64,000 nucleotides of DNA from Calditrichia bacterium (GTDB lineage: Bacteria; Calditrichota; Calditrichia; RBG-13-44-9; J075). The stretch lies in the NCBI GenBank assembly GCA_028284445.1, contig JANQRS010000050.1:215600-279599 (forward strand). Reading direction: 5' to 3'. Under the pieces are notes generated by a model that saw nothing but the letters and a program-made list of their open reading frames with translations, made no database searches and had not been told where the DNA came from. Shown one piece after another: positions 1-8,973 of the stretch. How positions within the stretch are numbered: position 1 is the stretch's first letter; each line of letters starts with the position of its first letter. A program made the translations under genes and the position numbers.

Positions 1-2
1 GC

Positions 3-2384
3 GCGACGACAGTGCGCAGTGGCATCATCCTTCCGGAAACGGAAAGCCAGGAAGGCATTGAACTGGGACTGAACGGGATAATCGTATCCAATTTCGGATC
101 ACAATTGGGCTGGCTGGATTTGTTTAGCCCCGAAACCGGGCGCAGCGGCGTCGGCCGCTTCGCGGTAATGGATGCCGGGCTCTTTAATGGCGATGGCTTA
201 TTGCCTGCCTTACCAATGGCCTGGACCCGCGTGGAAGCCGGCTGGGAAACACCGCAAGTGATTTTACAGGCGCAGCAGGACGAATTTACGATTAATCATG
301 CGGCGTCCGAAACCGGCACTCGTGTGTATCAGATTCCCATCAATGCCAATGAATACTTCCTGCTGGAGAATCGCTACAGCGGTACGCCCAATCTCGATAG
401 CCTGCAAAATGTGATGATCGATGAGCGCAATGAGTTGGTGTCGATGCGCGAAGTGTTGGAAACGCATTTGCCCAATCAAGCAGTTTTCAGCGATAGCACC
501 GGCGTGCTGATTGATATCGATAATTTCGATCGCGGTTTGCCCGGCGGCGGTGTGCTGATCTGGCATATCGATGAGCAGGTGATTGCTGCCAAGCGAGCTA
601 CAAATCGCATCAATGCCGACCCGGCATTTCGCGGTGTCGACCTGGAAGAAGCCGACGGCTCCCAGGATATCGGCGAGGAATTTGAAATTATTGATGGCGG
701 CGCTGGTTCGGAAATCGGCACCTCGCTCGATCCCTGGTATGCCGATAATAATGCCCCGCTCTATGAAGACGATCCGGCAGGCACCTTCTCTTTGGAAAGC
801 GTTCCCAATAGTCGCAGTAACTACAATCGCGCCAATAGCCATATTGCCGTATCCAACTTTTCCAATCGCGCCGAGGTTATGACCTTTCGCGTGTCGATCA
901 ATTTTTTCCAGCAAAACTATCCGCTGGCAATTGATCCGCAAACACGTGGAACGATCCGCTCCTTAAAGTCGGCCGACCTGCGCAGTGATGGCGACGATGA
1001 GTTGATCGCCTTGACTGATCAGGGACAGATCCTGGTTTTTGATGGAAATGGTCTGACCAATTGGGGCGATGACATCGGCGAGCCGGTAGTGGTGCCGGCA
1101 CAGGCTCAGTTAATTTATCCGCCTGCTATTTTTGGTACTGCCGGCTTTACGGAAGGCATCGTAGTGCTGAGCGAAAATACTGCCTACGGTTACAGCTTTA
1201 ATACTGTCGCGCGTACGCTCGATTCTTTATTCATTGTTCCGATTCCCTCAACGATTACGACCCATCCAATTGCGCGGCAAGTCAACCATCAAATCGAGAT
1301 CAGCTTTGGAGCTGTCGACGGTAATGTCTATACACTCTCCGGTGTTGCTGATTGGGCTTTGAGCACTTCCGACGGCATCGGTAAGCCTGTTGCTGCACTG
1401 CATTTTATCGACGAACCGAACCCTTATGTTCTTGCCACGGACGGGACTGTGTATCGCGATGGCAATCTGGTTCTAGACGCAGCAGCCGATCTCCTACAAC
1501 CCTTCGGTGAAACGGCTGTAGCCGTAAATCCCGGCGGGCGGTTCTGGCAGTTTGACGAACCGGATCGCGAATTTAGCGAAGATGGCATTCATCGCTTTGA
1601 TTCAAATCCCATTCAATTTGCTGCGCGTGATCGTGGCGTGTTGGCCTTGAAGAACGCCGTCGTTGGAAATAATCAGCTATATGTCTTTAATGAGAATTTT
1701 ACCCTTCAGCAGAACTTCCCGGTGCCTTTGTATACAACGCCGCTGGAAACAAATATGTTTATCTCGCCGCTGGTGGGATCTTTCCCGAACAGTAGTGGTG
1801 ATCCGGTTCCCGGCATTTTGTATCTGGATCCGGCCGGTGTTATCTCGGCTGTAGATTTGGCCGGAGAGACGTTGCCTGACTTCCCCCTGGCTATCGGTGA
1901 TTCAATTATATCAGCCCCGGCAATCCTTGATGTCGACGGCGACGGGGATCATGAACTGGCCTGCGTAACGGTCGGTGGAGATCTGTTTATGTGGGATTTT
2001 ACTGCAGGTGGACAGGCGGCTTGGTCACAACAGTATGCAACCGCTGGAAACGCCAATCGTCCGGGCGAAATTATCCCCGGAGAACCGGAGCCGGCTGCCA
2101 GCCTATTGCCGGAAAATGCCGCCTATAATTGGCCGAACCCCAATCGCGACAATGTGACCTTTATTCGGTACCGTCTCAATGAAGCAGCCGAGGTTAGTAT
2201 CAAGATTTACGATCTGGCCGGTGACCTTGTCAAGACCTTCGATGGTCCGGGTGAAGCACGAACAGACAATGAAGTGCGCTGGGATTTAAGTGATGTGCAA
2301 AGTGGCGTCTACCTGGGCCGCATTGAAGCAAACGGCGGCGGACAAAATGAAGTGCGGATTATTAAGATTGCTGTGGTGAAATAG
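3..2384 (+). CDS. Secreted M6-type metalloprotease, C-terminal part, with T9SS sorting domain
   Basis: The gene is cut by the left window edge: the frame is open from base 3, and the GTG at 12 is unlikely to be the true start. The first ~300 residues match the tail of M6 (immune inhibitor A-like) proteases: a GRFAVMDAGLFNGDG stretch, then VLIWHIDEQV, VDLEEADGSQD, a DPWYADNNAP segment and a final beta domain. The zinc-binding HExxH would lie upstream, outside the window. The middle (~residues 310-690) looks like a beta-propeller with one FG-GAP-like DVDGDGDHELA motif. The last ~80 residues are a T9SS type A sorting domain (NWPNPNRDNVTFIRYRL to VKIAVVK). It is probably exported and anchored or released at the cell surface. 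The M6 call rests on recalled family pattern. Confidence 0.75.
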   Translation, partial: ATTVRSGIILPETESQEGIELGLNGIIVSNFGSQLGWLDLFSPETGRSGVGRFAVMDAGLFNGDGLLPALPMAWTRVEAGWETPQVILQAQQDEFTINHAASETGTRVYQIPINANEYFLLENRYSGTPNLDSLQNVMIDERNELVSMREVLETHLPNQAVFSDSTGVLIDIDNFDRGLPGGGVLIWHIDEQVIAAKRATNRINADPAFRGVDLEEADGSQDIGEEFEIIDGGAGSEIGTSLDPWYADNNAPLYEDDPAGTFSLESVPNSRSNYNRANSHIAVSNFSNRAEVMTFRVSINFFQQNYPLAIDPQTRGTIRSLKSADLRSDGDDELIALTDQGQILVFDGNGLTNWGDDIGEPVVVPAQAQLIYPPAIFGTAGFTEGIVVLSENTAYGYSFNTVARTLDSLFIVPIPSTITTHPIARQVNHQIEISFGAVDGNVYTLSGVADWALSTSDGIGKPVAALHFIDEPNPYVLATDGTVYRDGNLVLDAAADLLQPFGETAVAVNPGGRFWQFDEPDREFSEDGIHRFDSNPIQFAARDRGVLALKNAVVGNNQLYVFNENFTLQQNFPVPLYTTPLETNMFISPLVGSFPNSSGDPVPGILYLDPAGVISAVDLAGETLPDFPLAIGDSIISAPAILDVDGDGDHELACVTVGGDLFMWDFTAGGQAAWSQQYATAGNANRPGEIIPGEPEPAASLLPENAAYNWPNPNRDNVTFIRYRLNEAAEVSIKIYDLAGDLVKTFDGPGEARTDNEVRWDLSDVQSGVYLGRIEANGGGQNEVRIIKIAVVK

Positions 2385-2425
2385 GACGGGATACCGGACG
2401 CTTGATACTGGATGTTTGAAGGCTC

Positions 2426-2469
2426 ACATCCCCCTATATCCCCCTTCGAAGGGGGAGACAGGGGAATGT
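2426..2469. repeat. Palindromic intergenic element, C-run/G-run family (TTCGAA core)
   Basis: Nearly symmetrical inverted repeat of about 22 bases per arm, centred on TTCGAA, starting ACATCCCCCTATATCCCCC. It lies 41 bases after the stop of the protease gene. The same core recurs at 46143-46182 and 59795-59840. It would fold into a strong hairpin in RNA, but no T-run follows. Confidence 0.75.
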
Positions 2470-2512
2470 TTGAGCCGCTCTGTAATGAATTACGAACATT
2501 AATTGACTACTA

Positions 2513-5500
2513 ATGATTGCTACAAAGAATACACTATATATTATGATTTTGTCGCGACGCATACTCCTGTTTTTGCTGGCAGTATCTCTGTTGCTTGCTG
2601 CCTTTCATCCCCTCTACGCTCAGCGTCATCCGGAATTGAACTGGCGCACGATTGAGACCGAACACTTTCTGGTTCATTATCACCAGGGTTCGGAAATGAC
2701 GGCGCAGCGGGTGGCGGTTATCGCTGAAGATATTTATCCGCACGTGACCGGCCTCTACAACTATTATCCTGAAGAAAAATTTGAATTCGTCATTAAGGAT
2801 ACGGACGACTACGCGAATGGCGCTGCCTTTTTCTTCGATACCAAGCTGGAAATCTGGGCGGAGAACCTGGACTTTATCCTGCGCGGTACGCACAACTGGC
2901 TGCTGGATGTGGTGACTCACGAATATGCTCATATGATTTCTTTGCAAACCGCCATTAAGACCCATCGCCTGGCGCCGGTGGCCTGGTTCCAGTTTTTTGG
3001 CTATGAAGAAGAACGCCGTCCGGATGTGGTGCGTGGTTTTCCGGATGCACTGGTATCGTACCCGCTTTCGGGTATTACCATTCCGGCATGGTTTGCTGAA
3101 GGGAGCGCCCAATTTCAGACCCCAACGCGCCGCTATGACTATCGCGATTCGCATCGAGAGATGATATTGCGTGACCGGGTGGTGACTGACAATATGCTCG
3201 ATCTCAATGCCATGGGCACGTTCGGAAAGACCAGCATCGGGAATGAATCTGCCTATAATCAAGGATTCGACTTCTGCCGTTACCTTGCGGAGACCTATGG
3301 TGATACAGTCATGGCTGATTTGATGCGTGGGGCATCTGCATGGAATACGCTCAATTTTGACGGGGTCTTAAAGAAGGTGACCGGCGTGGAGGCCAGTCAA
3401 CTTTACGACGATTGGAAGCAATCCTTGCAGACAAGCTATGATGGGCGTTTGCAGGCAATTCGCGCCAATCTGCAAACCGGTGAAGCCCTGGTTAGCGAAG
3501 GAATTGGCAATATCTTTCCGCTGGTTTCTCCGGATGGCAAGCGTGTCGCTTACACGGTGACCGGCTCGAAGCCGTATTTCTCACAAAATCGCCTGATCAT
3601 CGAAGAGCTGGAAAGCGGGAAGAAAACCACCGTTACCGGCGGTGTTACCGCCTCGTATAGCTGGGCGCCGGACAGCAAACACCTCGTTTTTGCACAAATT
3701 CGCGTTACGGAACATAACAATCGCTTCAACGATTTATTCGTTTATGACCTCGATGCAAAGAAGGCCCGTCGCATCACCCGCGGCATGCGCTCGCGGCACC
3801 CGGATTGGTCAAACGACGGCAAGAGAATCAGCTTTGTTGTTGGCACAGATGGCTTGACCCACCTTTTCACCCTGACATTTGATGATGTCGAGTCTTTAAA
3901 GAAAGATGACAGTTGGCAGAGTGTTTACTTCGATCTGGCTGATCATGAAATGGAAGGCAAAGACGCCTTGCCTGCCGGGGGAGATGTTGAAGATACCCAC
4001 CGGCATTCGCAATATCTTGGTGGCAGCCTAACGCAATTAACTCGTTTTAAAGACGGCCGGCAAATTTACCATCCGCGTTGGGCCCCGGATGACAGTTACC
4101 TGGTTTTTGATACCTCTGACAAGTTTGCCCGCGATATTGCCCGCATCGCCCCGGATGGCAGCGATTTTCGCTTTTTGCTGGATGAGCGGCACGACGAGCG
4201 CTACCCGATGTTCCATCCGGTCAGCGGCAATTTGATTTACGCCAGCGACAAGACCGGCATATTCAACATCTACGAGCGGGATTTGACAAGTGGCGAAACG
4301 AAATCTTACACCAACGTGATCGGCGGCGCCTTTATGCCTTCGATGGCTCCTGACGGCGAATTGTTCTATGCGCAATACATCGATCAGGGCTACAAGCTCT
4401 ATCGCATCAAGGATGCTTCAGCAGTAGATCCTGCGCATCAGGCCTATATTGACAACTACGCAGATACAGTCATTCCGGAAATCGAAGACTCGAAAATCGG
4501 CTTGCAGCCTGCGCTGGCGTCATCGCCATACAAGCGCCATTATTCCAAGGTGACGGTAATGCCAAGGCTGCTGATTGATTATGGCACCGTCAAGCCCGGT
4601 TTGTATTTCTACTCCAATGAAATGCTGGACAAAATGTCGATTTTCGGCGGCTTCGATATCAATCGCCAGCGAGACTACAGCGCCTTTGGTATCTTTAATA
4701 TTGAGCTGCTCGGATGGCCATTCGCCCTGGAGCTTTATAATCAAACTGCCAATATTGAGGATACATATACCTCGGTTCCGCTTAATGAAACTGCCGATTT
4801 TGACGTGCAGTTTAATCTCTTCCAGGGAGAATTTGGTACGACCCTGTATTGGCCGGGGATTCCTTCAGAGTTATTCTCTGTGGATGCACGCTTTATCCTC
4901 AGTCGTTATGGCGCGAGAATCAAACAAACTGCCCTCAATAACCTCGCGACCGGGGAAACAAAGGGTATTCTCTCTGCGCTGCGCTACTCTTATCTTCGTG
5001 CTGAAGCCCTCAGCTTCCTGATGCGTCATCGCAAGGTACAGCGCACGCTCGACAGCGATATTAATCCGCGCGGGCGCTACGTCACCCTGAAATACAGCTA
5101 TGAGCGCAACCGCTTTCTCGACGATTTTGCGACGGATCGGGTACTTGATATAGAACAGTTTATTGACTATAATTTCAATAAGCTGGAAACCAATTGGGAA
5201 GAATATCTCAGCGTTCCCGGCACCGAAGATCACTCCCTGACCCTGCGATTCCAGGGTGGCTATATCGATTCTGAAGTTGACAGTTTTTTCCACTTCTTCT
5301 CTGGTGGTATTGTCGGCTTGAAGGGATATCCTTTCTATAGTGTTGAGGGTAGACATCAAGCCATTGGAACCGCTACCTATCGGCTGCCGTTATTAAGGAA
5401 CATCAACAAGCGTATTCTGAATCTGCATTTTGACAAATTATTCCTGGGGGCATTTTATCAATATGGCAATGCCTGGTCGGAATCCGGTATCGACTTTGAC

Positions 5501-5710
5501 GATTTTCTCTCCAACGCCGGTGTGCAGCTCCGCCTCGACACCTTTTCCTGGTATCTCTTCCCGACCCGGATCTTTTTTGAGGCAGCTTATCCCTTCCAGG
5601 AGCACTTTAATCAGGCGGTGAACTATCCGCAGGAATGGAAGTTCTATTTTGGGGTATTGTTTGATTTTGATCTAAGATTGGAAAAAAGGCCTTCATTCAG
5701 GCGTTATTAG
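2513..5710 (+). CDS. HExxH peptidase with PD40 beta-propeller and C-terminal Omp85-like barrel
   Basis: A 1065-residue exported protein. Residues 11-36 are a signal peptide ending LYAQ; a second ATG at 2543 would begin exactly there, so the first ten residues may be untranslated. Residues ~40-260 form a metallopeptidase-like domain with HEYAH at 136-140 and WFAEG at 193-197, a candidate zinc site (two His plus downstream Glu) of the gluzincin/peptidase MA type. Residues ~330-660 carry TolB/WD40-like repeats (PLVSPDGKRVAYTV, YSWAPDSKHLVFA, PRWAPDDSYLVF). From ~690 the protein is beta-rich with alternating aromatic residues and looks like a surface-antigen (Omp85/BamA-type) barrel ending in LRLEKRPSFRRY. 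It probably sits in the outer membrane with its protease part in the periplasm. The substrate is unknown. Confidence 0.8.
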   Translation: MIATKNTLYIMILSRRILLFLLAVSLLLAAFHPLYAQRHPELNWRTIETEHFLVHYHQGSEMTAQRVAVIAEDIYPHVTGLYNYYPEEKFEFVIKDTDDYANGAAFFFDTKLEIWAENLDFILRGTHNWLLDVVTHEYAHMISLQTAIKTHRLAPVAWFQFFGYEEERRPDVVRGFPDALVSYPLSGITIPAWFAEGSAQFQTPTRRYDYRDSHREMILRDRVVTDNMLDLNAMGTFGKTSIGNESAYNQGFDFCRYLAETYGDTVMADLMRGASAWNTLNFDGVLKKVTGVEASQLYDDWKQSLQTSYDGRLQAIRANLQTGEALVSEGIGNIFPLVSPDGKRVAYTVTGSKPYFSQNRLIIEELESGKKTTVTGGVTASYSWAPDSKHLVFAQIRVTEHNNRFNDLFVYDLDAKKARRITRGMRSRHPDWSNDGKRISFVVGTDGLTHLFTLTFDDVESLKKDDSWQSVYFDLADHEMEGKDALPAGGDVEDTHRHSQYLGGSLTQLTRFKDGRQIYHPRWAPDDSYLVFDTSDKFARDIARIAPDGSDFRFLLDERHDERYPMFHPVSGNLIYASDKTGIFNIYERDLTSGETKSYTNVIGGAFMPSMAPDGELFYAQYIDQGYKLYRIKDASAVDPAHQAYIDNYADTVIPEIEDSKIGLQPALASSPYKRHYSKVTVMPRLLIDYGTVKPGLYFYSNEMLDKMSIFGGFDINRQRDYSAFGIFNIELLGWPFALELYNQTANIEDTYTSVPLNETADFDVQFNLFQGEFGTTLYWPGIPSELFSVDARFILSRYGARIKQTALNNLATGETKGILSALRYSYLRAEALSFLMRHRKVQRTLDSDINPRGRYVTLKYSYERNRFLDDFATDRVLDIEQFIDYNFNKLETNWEEYLSVPGTEDHSLTLRFQGGYIDSEVDSFFHFFSGGIVGLKGYPFYSVEGRHQAIGTATYRLPLLRNINKRILNLHFDKLFLGAFYQYGNAWSESGIDFDDFLSNAGVQLRLDTFSWYLFPTRIFFEAAYPFQEHFNQAVNYPQEWKFYFGVLFDFDLRLEKRPSFRRY

Positions 5711-5756
5711 TGAAATAAGATCCTTCATCGGATTTTATTTGCAGCGTCTGCCGGCT

Positions 5757-5789
5757 ATCCCCCCTCTATCTCGCCCCGGGGGGAGATAG
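5757..5789. repeat. Palindromic intergenic element (CCCCGGGG core)
   Basis: CTATCTC/GAGATAG arms around a C-run/G-run core, 46 bases after the preceding stop. Same family as 9879-9930, 10852-10897 and 55493-55532. It may act as a transcript 3' end hairpin. Confidence 0.65.
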
Positions 5790-5841
5790 TGCCTGGGCGA
5801 GCCTCATAAAAGGAATTAAACTTATCTGGTAGGAATGTATT

Positions 5842-6759
5842 ATGAAAAAGTTCTATGCACTGGTTTTGCTTTTACTGACTGGAAGTCTGTTGGCGGAACA
5901 ACCCAAATTGAAAGATACCGGGAATGTCCTGATCAATCGCCTGCAAATTCTTTCCATGGTTACCGATAGCCTGGATGAACAGTTTCAGGACCCGGTCTAC
6001 CAGGGGCGGGGAGAAAAATCAATCCGCGGTTCGGTGTTGATGTCAGCTGTATTGCCGGGAAGCGGGCAGCTGTATTCAAAGTCCTACGTGAAGGCCTTAT
6101 CCTTCCTCGCTATTGAAGCAGCAGCGTGGGCAATAAATATTAATTATCGCAACAAGGGCGATGAGCAGGATGGTGAATTCAAGGCCTTTGCTGATGAACT
6201 TTGGAGTGAGCAGCGGTACTGGTCATCTGTTTATTTTCAACTGAAGCAGTTACCGGCTGATGATCAACCGAATGGTCTGCCGGATTACGATGCCTTCCTG
6301 GTTACCGATTCCAGGGAGCGCCCGCTCTTGACGAACTGGGAAGCTGCTGAGGAAGTTTTGCGACAGTGGGACAACACCAAGTATTTGTCGGGATTCACCC
6401 ATCATTTGCCGGAAACCAAAACCCAACAGTATTATGAGATGATTGGTAAATATCCGGAGCAGTTTGGTAACGCCTGGGATGATGCTGACTTCATAACTTA
6501 CTATAGTGGATACGTTGATCGAATTACACCGCTTAATCGCGAATACGCGACGATGCGCCAACAGGCCAATGAATTCTACAACACCGCCGGCTACGGCTCA
6601 ATGGTCCTGTTGATCAATCACTTGGTATCGGCAATTGATGCCGGTTTCACAGCCCGTCGCTTTAATAACCGTCAGATCAGCGTCAGCTATGATCGCCGAA
6701 AGGAGTTTTCCGGAAATGGCGAAGGCGTGAACATGTTTGGGCTGCGAATGCAGTTGTAG
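5842..6759 (+). CDS. DUF5683-like membrane/envelope protein
   Basis: A 305-residue protein with a signal peptide (MKKFYALVLLLLTGSLLAE). A hydrophobic region at ~60-100 holds SAVLPGSGQLYSKSYVKAL, the hallmark of DUF5683 proteins, followed by a membrane-like stretch LSFLAIEAAAWAINI. A charged middle region is followed by a second hydrophobic stretch, MVLLINHLVSAIDAGF, near residue 260. The gene just downstream (6990-7679) has the same layout, with IPGLGEW and LNHLISAID. Function is unknown; members of the family are usually predicted to be envelope-associated. No RBS close to consensus is seen before the ATG. Confidence 0.7.
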   Translation: MKKFYALVLLLLTGSLLAEQPKLKDTGNVLINRLQILSMVTDSLDEQFQDPVYQGRGEKSIRGSVLMSAVLPGSGQLYSKSYVKALSFLAIEAAAWAININYRNKGDEQDGEFKAFADELWSEQRYWSSVYFQLKQLPADDQPNGLPDYDAFLVTDSRERPLLTNWEAAEEVLRQWDNTKYLSGFTHHLPETKTQQYYEMIGKYPEQFGNAWDDADFITYYSGYVDRITPLNREYATMRQQANEFYNTAGYGSMVLLINHLVSAIDAGFTARRFNNRQISVSYDRRKEFSGNGEGVNMFGLRMQL

Positions 6760-6820
6760 AAGAGATCCGGCACATCCCCCTTAATTTCCGGATGGCAATT
6801 GCGCTCGAAGCGTAAAGATT

Positions 6821-6922
6821 TACCACGAATGGACGCGAATTTTCGCGAAAATGCCAACCAGCTTATGTTTCAGTTGCGGTTTCTTAACTATTCGTGTTTA
6901 TTCGTGAAAATCCGTGTTAATC
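6821..6922. repeat. Intergenic repeat built on CGAAT/ATTCG words
   Basis: A ~100-base element with CCACGAATGGACGCGAATTT and TTCGCGAAAA at its left end and ATTCGTGTTTATTCGTGAAA plus ATCCGTGTTAATC at its right end. It contains several short inverted and direct repeats. Sequences of this look are familiar as non-coding dispersed repeats in many bacterial genomes. It fills most of the 6760-6989 gap, which also has a CACATCCCCC half-palindrome near 6771. Confidence 0.5.
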
Positions 6923-6989
6923 TTTTTCGCTTTAAGGCATTCTGCGAAACTGCACGTGTCGGGAACACAAACGACAAAGACGATAAAAT

Positions 6990-7679
6990 ATGAAGAGAAT
7001 AATTTCCCTACTATTGGTACTCTCTCTAATGATCTCCGCCCAGGAAACGTCTGCGAAGCCGGACCTCAATATTGAGCAACCGGCAGGAGAGGCGCTTGGC
7101 AGCGGCGGCTTTGAGAATGTTTTGCTCTCCGCCCTGATTCCAGGACTCGGCGAATGGCGCAGTGGCAATAAACGTCTGGCCAAAATTTTCTTTGGCACGG
7201 AACTGACACTCTGGATTGGGTACTTGTCGACTGAAGCCTATATCAATAATCTGCAGGGCGATATGGAGTCACTGGCAGCACTTTATGCTGGTGTAAATAC
7301 CGCTGATAAAGACGATCAATACTGGATTGATATCGGGTCTTCCCTGAGTATCTATGATTTTAATGCCGAGCGCCTGCTTGCCCGTGATTTGGAAGGCGGT
7401 TACGAAGAAGGTGGCGAATTCGACTGGCAGTGGGAATCAGATGAGCGGCGCAAAGAATATTTCGCCAAGCGTTTGAATCGCCAGGATTGGAAGCGAACGT
7501 CTACTGTTGTTGTCGGCGGCATCGTTCTCAATCACCTGATCAGTGCAATCGATGTTGTACGCATTCTGCGGGGACGGGCCGTTAACGATGACGAACGGCA
7601 GTCCATGCTACATATGAATTATCAGAACACGGTTGTTCAAGGAGAAACAGTGAGGTTGAACTTGACCATGTTTTTCTAA
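6990..7679 (+). CDS. DUF5683-like protein, paralogue of the upstream gene
   Basis: A 229-residue exported protein with signal peptide MKRIISLLLVLSLMISAQ. It contains LLSALIPGLGEWRSGNKRLA (~45-65), a hydrophobic segment FFGTELTLWIGYL, an acidic middle and a second hydrophobic stretch VVVGGIVLNHLISAIDVV near residue 180. The order PGxG motif, membrane stretch, NHLxSAID matches the preceding gene, so the two probably arose by duplication. The next gene, an outer-membrane barrel, follows after 30 bases and may be co-transcribed. Function is not known. Confidence 0.65.
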   Translation: MKRIISLLLVLSLMISAQETSAKPDLNIEQPAGEALGSGGFENVLLSALIPGLGEWRSGNKRLAKIFFGTELTLWIGYLSTEAYINNLQGDMESLAALYAGVNTADKDDQYWIDIGSSLSIYDFNAERLLARDLEGGYEEGGEFDWQWESDERRKEYFAKRLNRQDWKRTSTVVVGGIVLNHLISAIDVVRILRGRAVNDDERQSMLHMNYQNTVVQGETVRLNLTMFF

Positions 7680-7709
7680 TGCGTTTCATTCAAACTGTGG
7701 GAGGGAAAA

Positions 7710-8861
7710 ATGAAACAAATTGCCATCGTATTTGCGATTCTTATCGGTTGTTGCTTGACGTTGTCAGCGCAGCAGCCACGGATTATTCGCCCTTCACCTA
7801 TCATTGGCATACCGCAAGGCTTACCATTTACCTCATTTAACAGTAACGGTTTCCTTAACGTTTCCCGGCTACATACCGGTGCAGAGGCGTTGACTAACCC
7901 GGCCTTGCTCAGCAATGCAAATGAAAGCATTGTCAGTGTCTCGTTTGGTTTTGCCACCGAGATCGAGTCACCCATCTCGACTGTTTCTGCGGTCTATAAG
8001 GAGCGTTATCCAGGCCTGCCAAAATCTGCCTTGATTGCGCACCGCTTCGGAAAATTGCATATAGGCCTCGGCTTTGATCAAACTTATTCCTCATCTTTGC
8101 AATTGCCTCCACTGCTTCTCCGTACGCTTGATGATCCGGACGGCACACGCTTTAATCAGACGCTGGATCCCAGCACTCGTGGATTTTCTTATTCCACGTC
8201 CGTGTTGCTTGCATATCAATTTGTTCTCGGCGACGCGAGCCTAAAGAGCATTGGTCTAGGGCTAAAGGTTGGTTTCGATCGCTTCGAAAACACCATTGCC
8301 TTTAGCAGTTTAGGAACACGATATGAAGATAATGCGGCCAGCATAACAGCAGGCGCGCTGGTGAATCTCGGAATAGCTCAGATGGGGTTTTCATACCAGC
8401 ATTCACCGCGGTTTGCCGGACCTCATCCTGATGACGGTTTGCTCACTTTCCCCGACCCGTCCGGGGAGGAACAATTTCAATTGAACTATCCGGACTGGGA
8501 AGCGCAATTTCTACATCAGGTGCACAGCGGGGCTTCGCTGAAACTCGGCGATAGTTGGCAGACTGCCGGAAATTTCAGTTATCTTTTTTCGAATGAAGAA
8601 TTTGCCAGCTTTGTAGATCTATTTGAAATGGATGTCTCCTTAACATATCAGAAGGGTGCTTTACCAATGCTGACCGCTGCTTTGTTTTACAGAACCCCGG
8701 TCCAGGACAGCTTCCTCAGCAACACGACCTTCCTGTCCCTTGGGGCTTCGAAGCGCTTCGGTCAGTTCTTGCTGGATGCAGTTATTGCTGATAGTCACCT
8801 GCTGTCGGATGAAACGGTCTCACAGGTGGTCGGCAGACTTGGTGTTGGCGTCTCGTTTTAG
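7710..8861 (+). CDS. Outer-membrane beta-barrel protein, FadL/PorV-like
   Basis: A 383-residue protein with a signal peptide ending LSAQ (MKQIAIVFAILIGCCLTLSAQ). A GGGAGG-like RBS lies at ~7698-7704 (GTGGGAGGG). The N-terminal region has TGAEALTNPALLSNANESIVSVSFGF, resembling the 'NPA' region of FadL/OmpP1 and PorV-type barrels. The remainder alternates short hydrophobic strands with turns (YSTSVLLAYQFVLGD, ITAGALVNLGIAQMGFSYQH) and ends in GRLGVGVSF, a typical C-terminal aromatic strand. It is likely an integral outer-membrane protein transcribed with the DUF5683-like gene upstream. The ligand cannot be read from the sequence. Confidence 0.6.
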   Translation: MKQIAIVFAILIGCCLTLSAQQPRIIRPSPIIGIPQGLPFTSFNSNGFLNVSRLHTGAEALTNPALLSNANESIVSVSFGFATEIESPISTVSAVYKERYPGLPKSALIAHRFGKLHIGLGFDQTYSSSLQLPPLLLRTLDDPDGTRFNQTLDPSTRGFSYSTSVLLAYQFVLGDASLKSIGLGLKVGFDRFENTIAFSSLGTRYEDNAASITAGALVNLGIAQMGFSYQHSPRFAGPHPDDGLLTFPDPSGEEQFQLNYPDWEAQFLHQVHSGASLKLGDSWQTAGNFSYLFSNEEFASFVDLFEMDVSLTYQKGALPMLTAALFYRTPVQDSFLSNTTFLSLGASKRFGQFLLDAVIADSHLLSDETVSQVVGRLGVGVSF

Positions 8862-8973
8862 CTGGTGACAAGCGTTGACGAATTTGCTGAAATACGATAT
8901 GAATATTACCGGTAATTTGCTTACTTTGTATATCTATATAATTAACCCAACAAACGACAATTGCAGGTAACTC

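Noticed and set aside
264..941. A 225-codon minus-strand frame within the M6 protease gene
   Set aside because: It lies fully inside a gene with clear family motifs and shows no protein family features of its own.
6799..6993. A 64-codon plus-strand frame in the gap between the DUF5683-like genes
   Set aside because: It is almost wholly made of the CGAAT/ATTCG repeat and overlaps the next start; it is unlikely to be translated.
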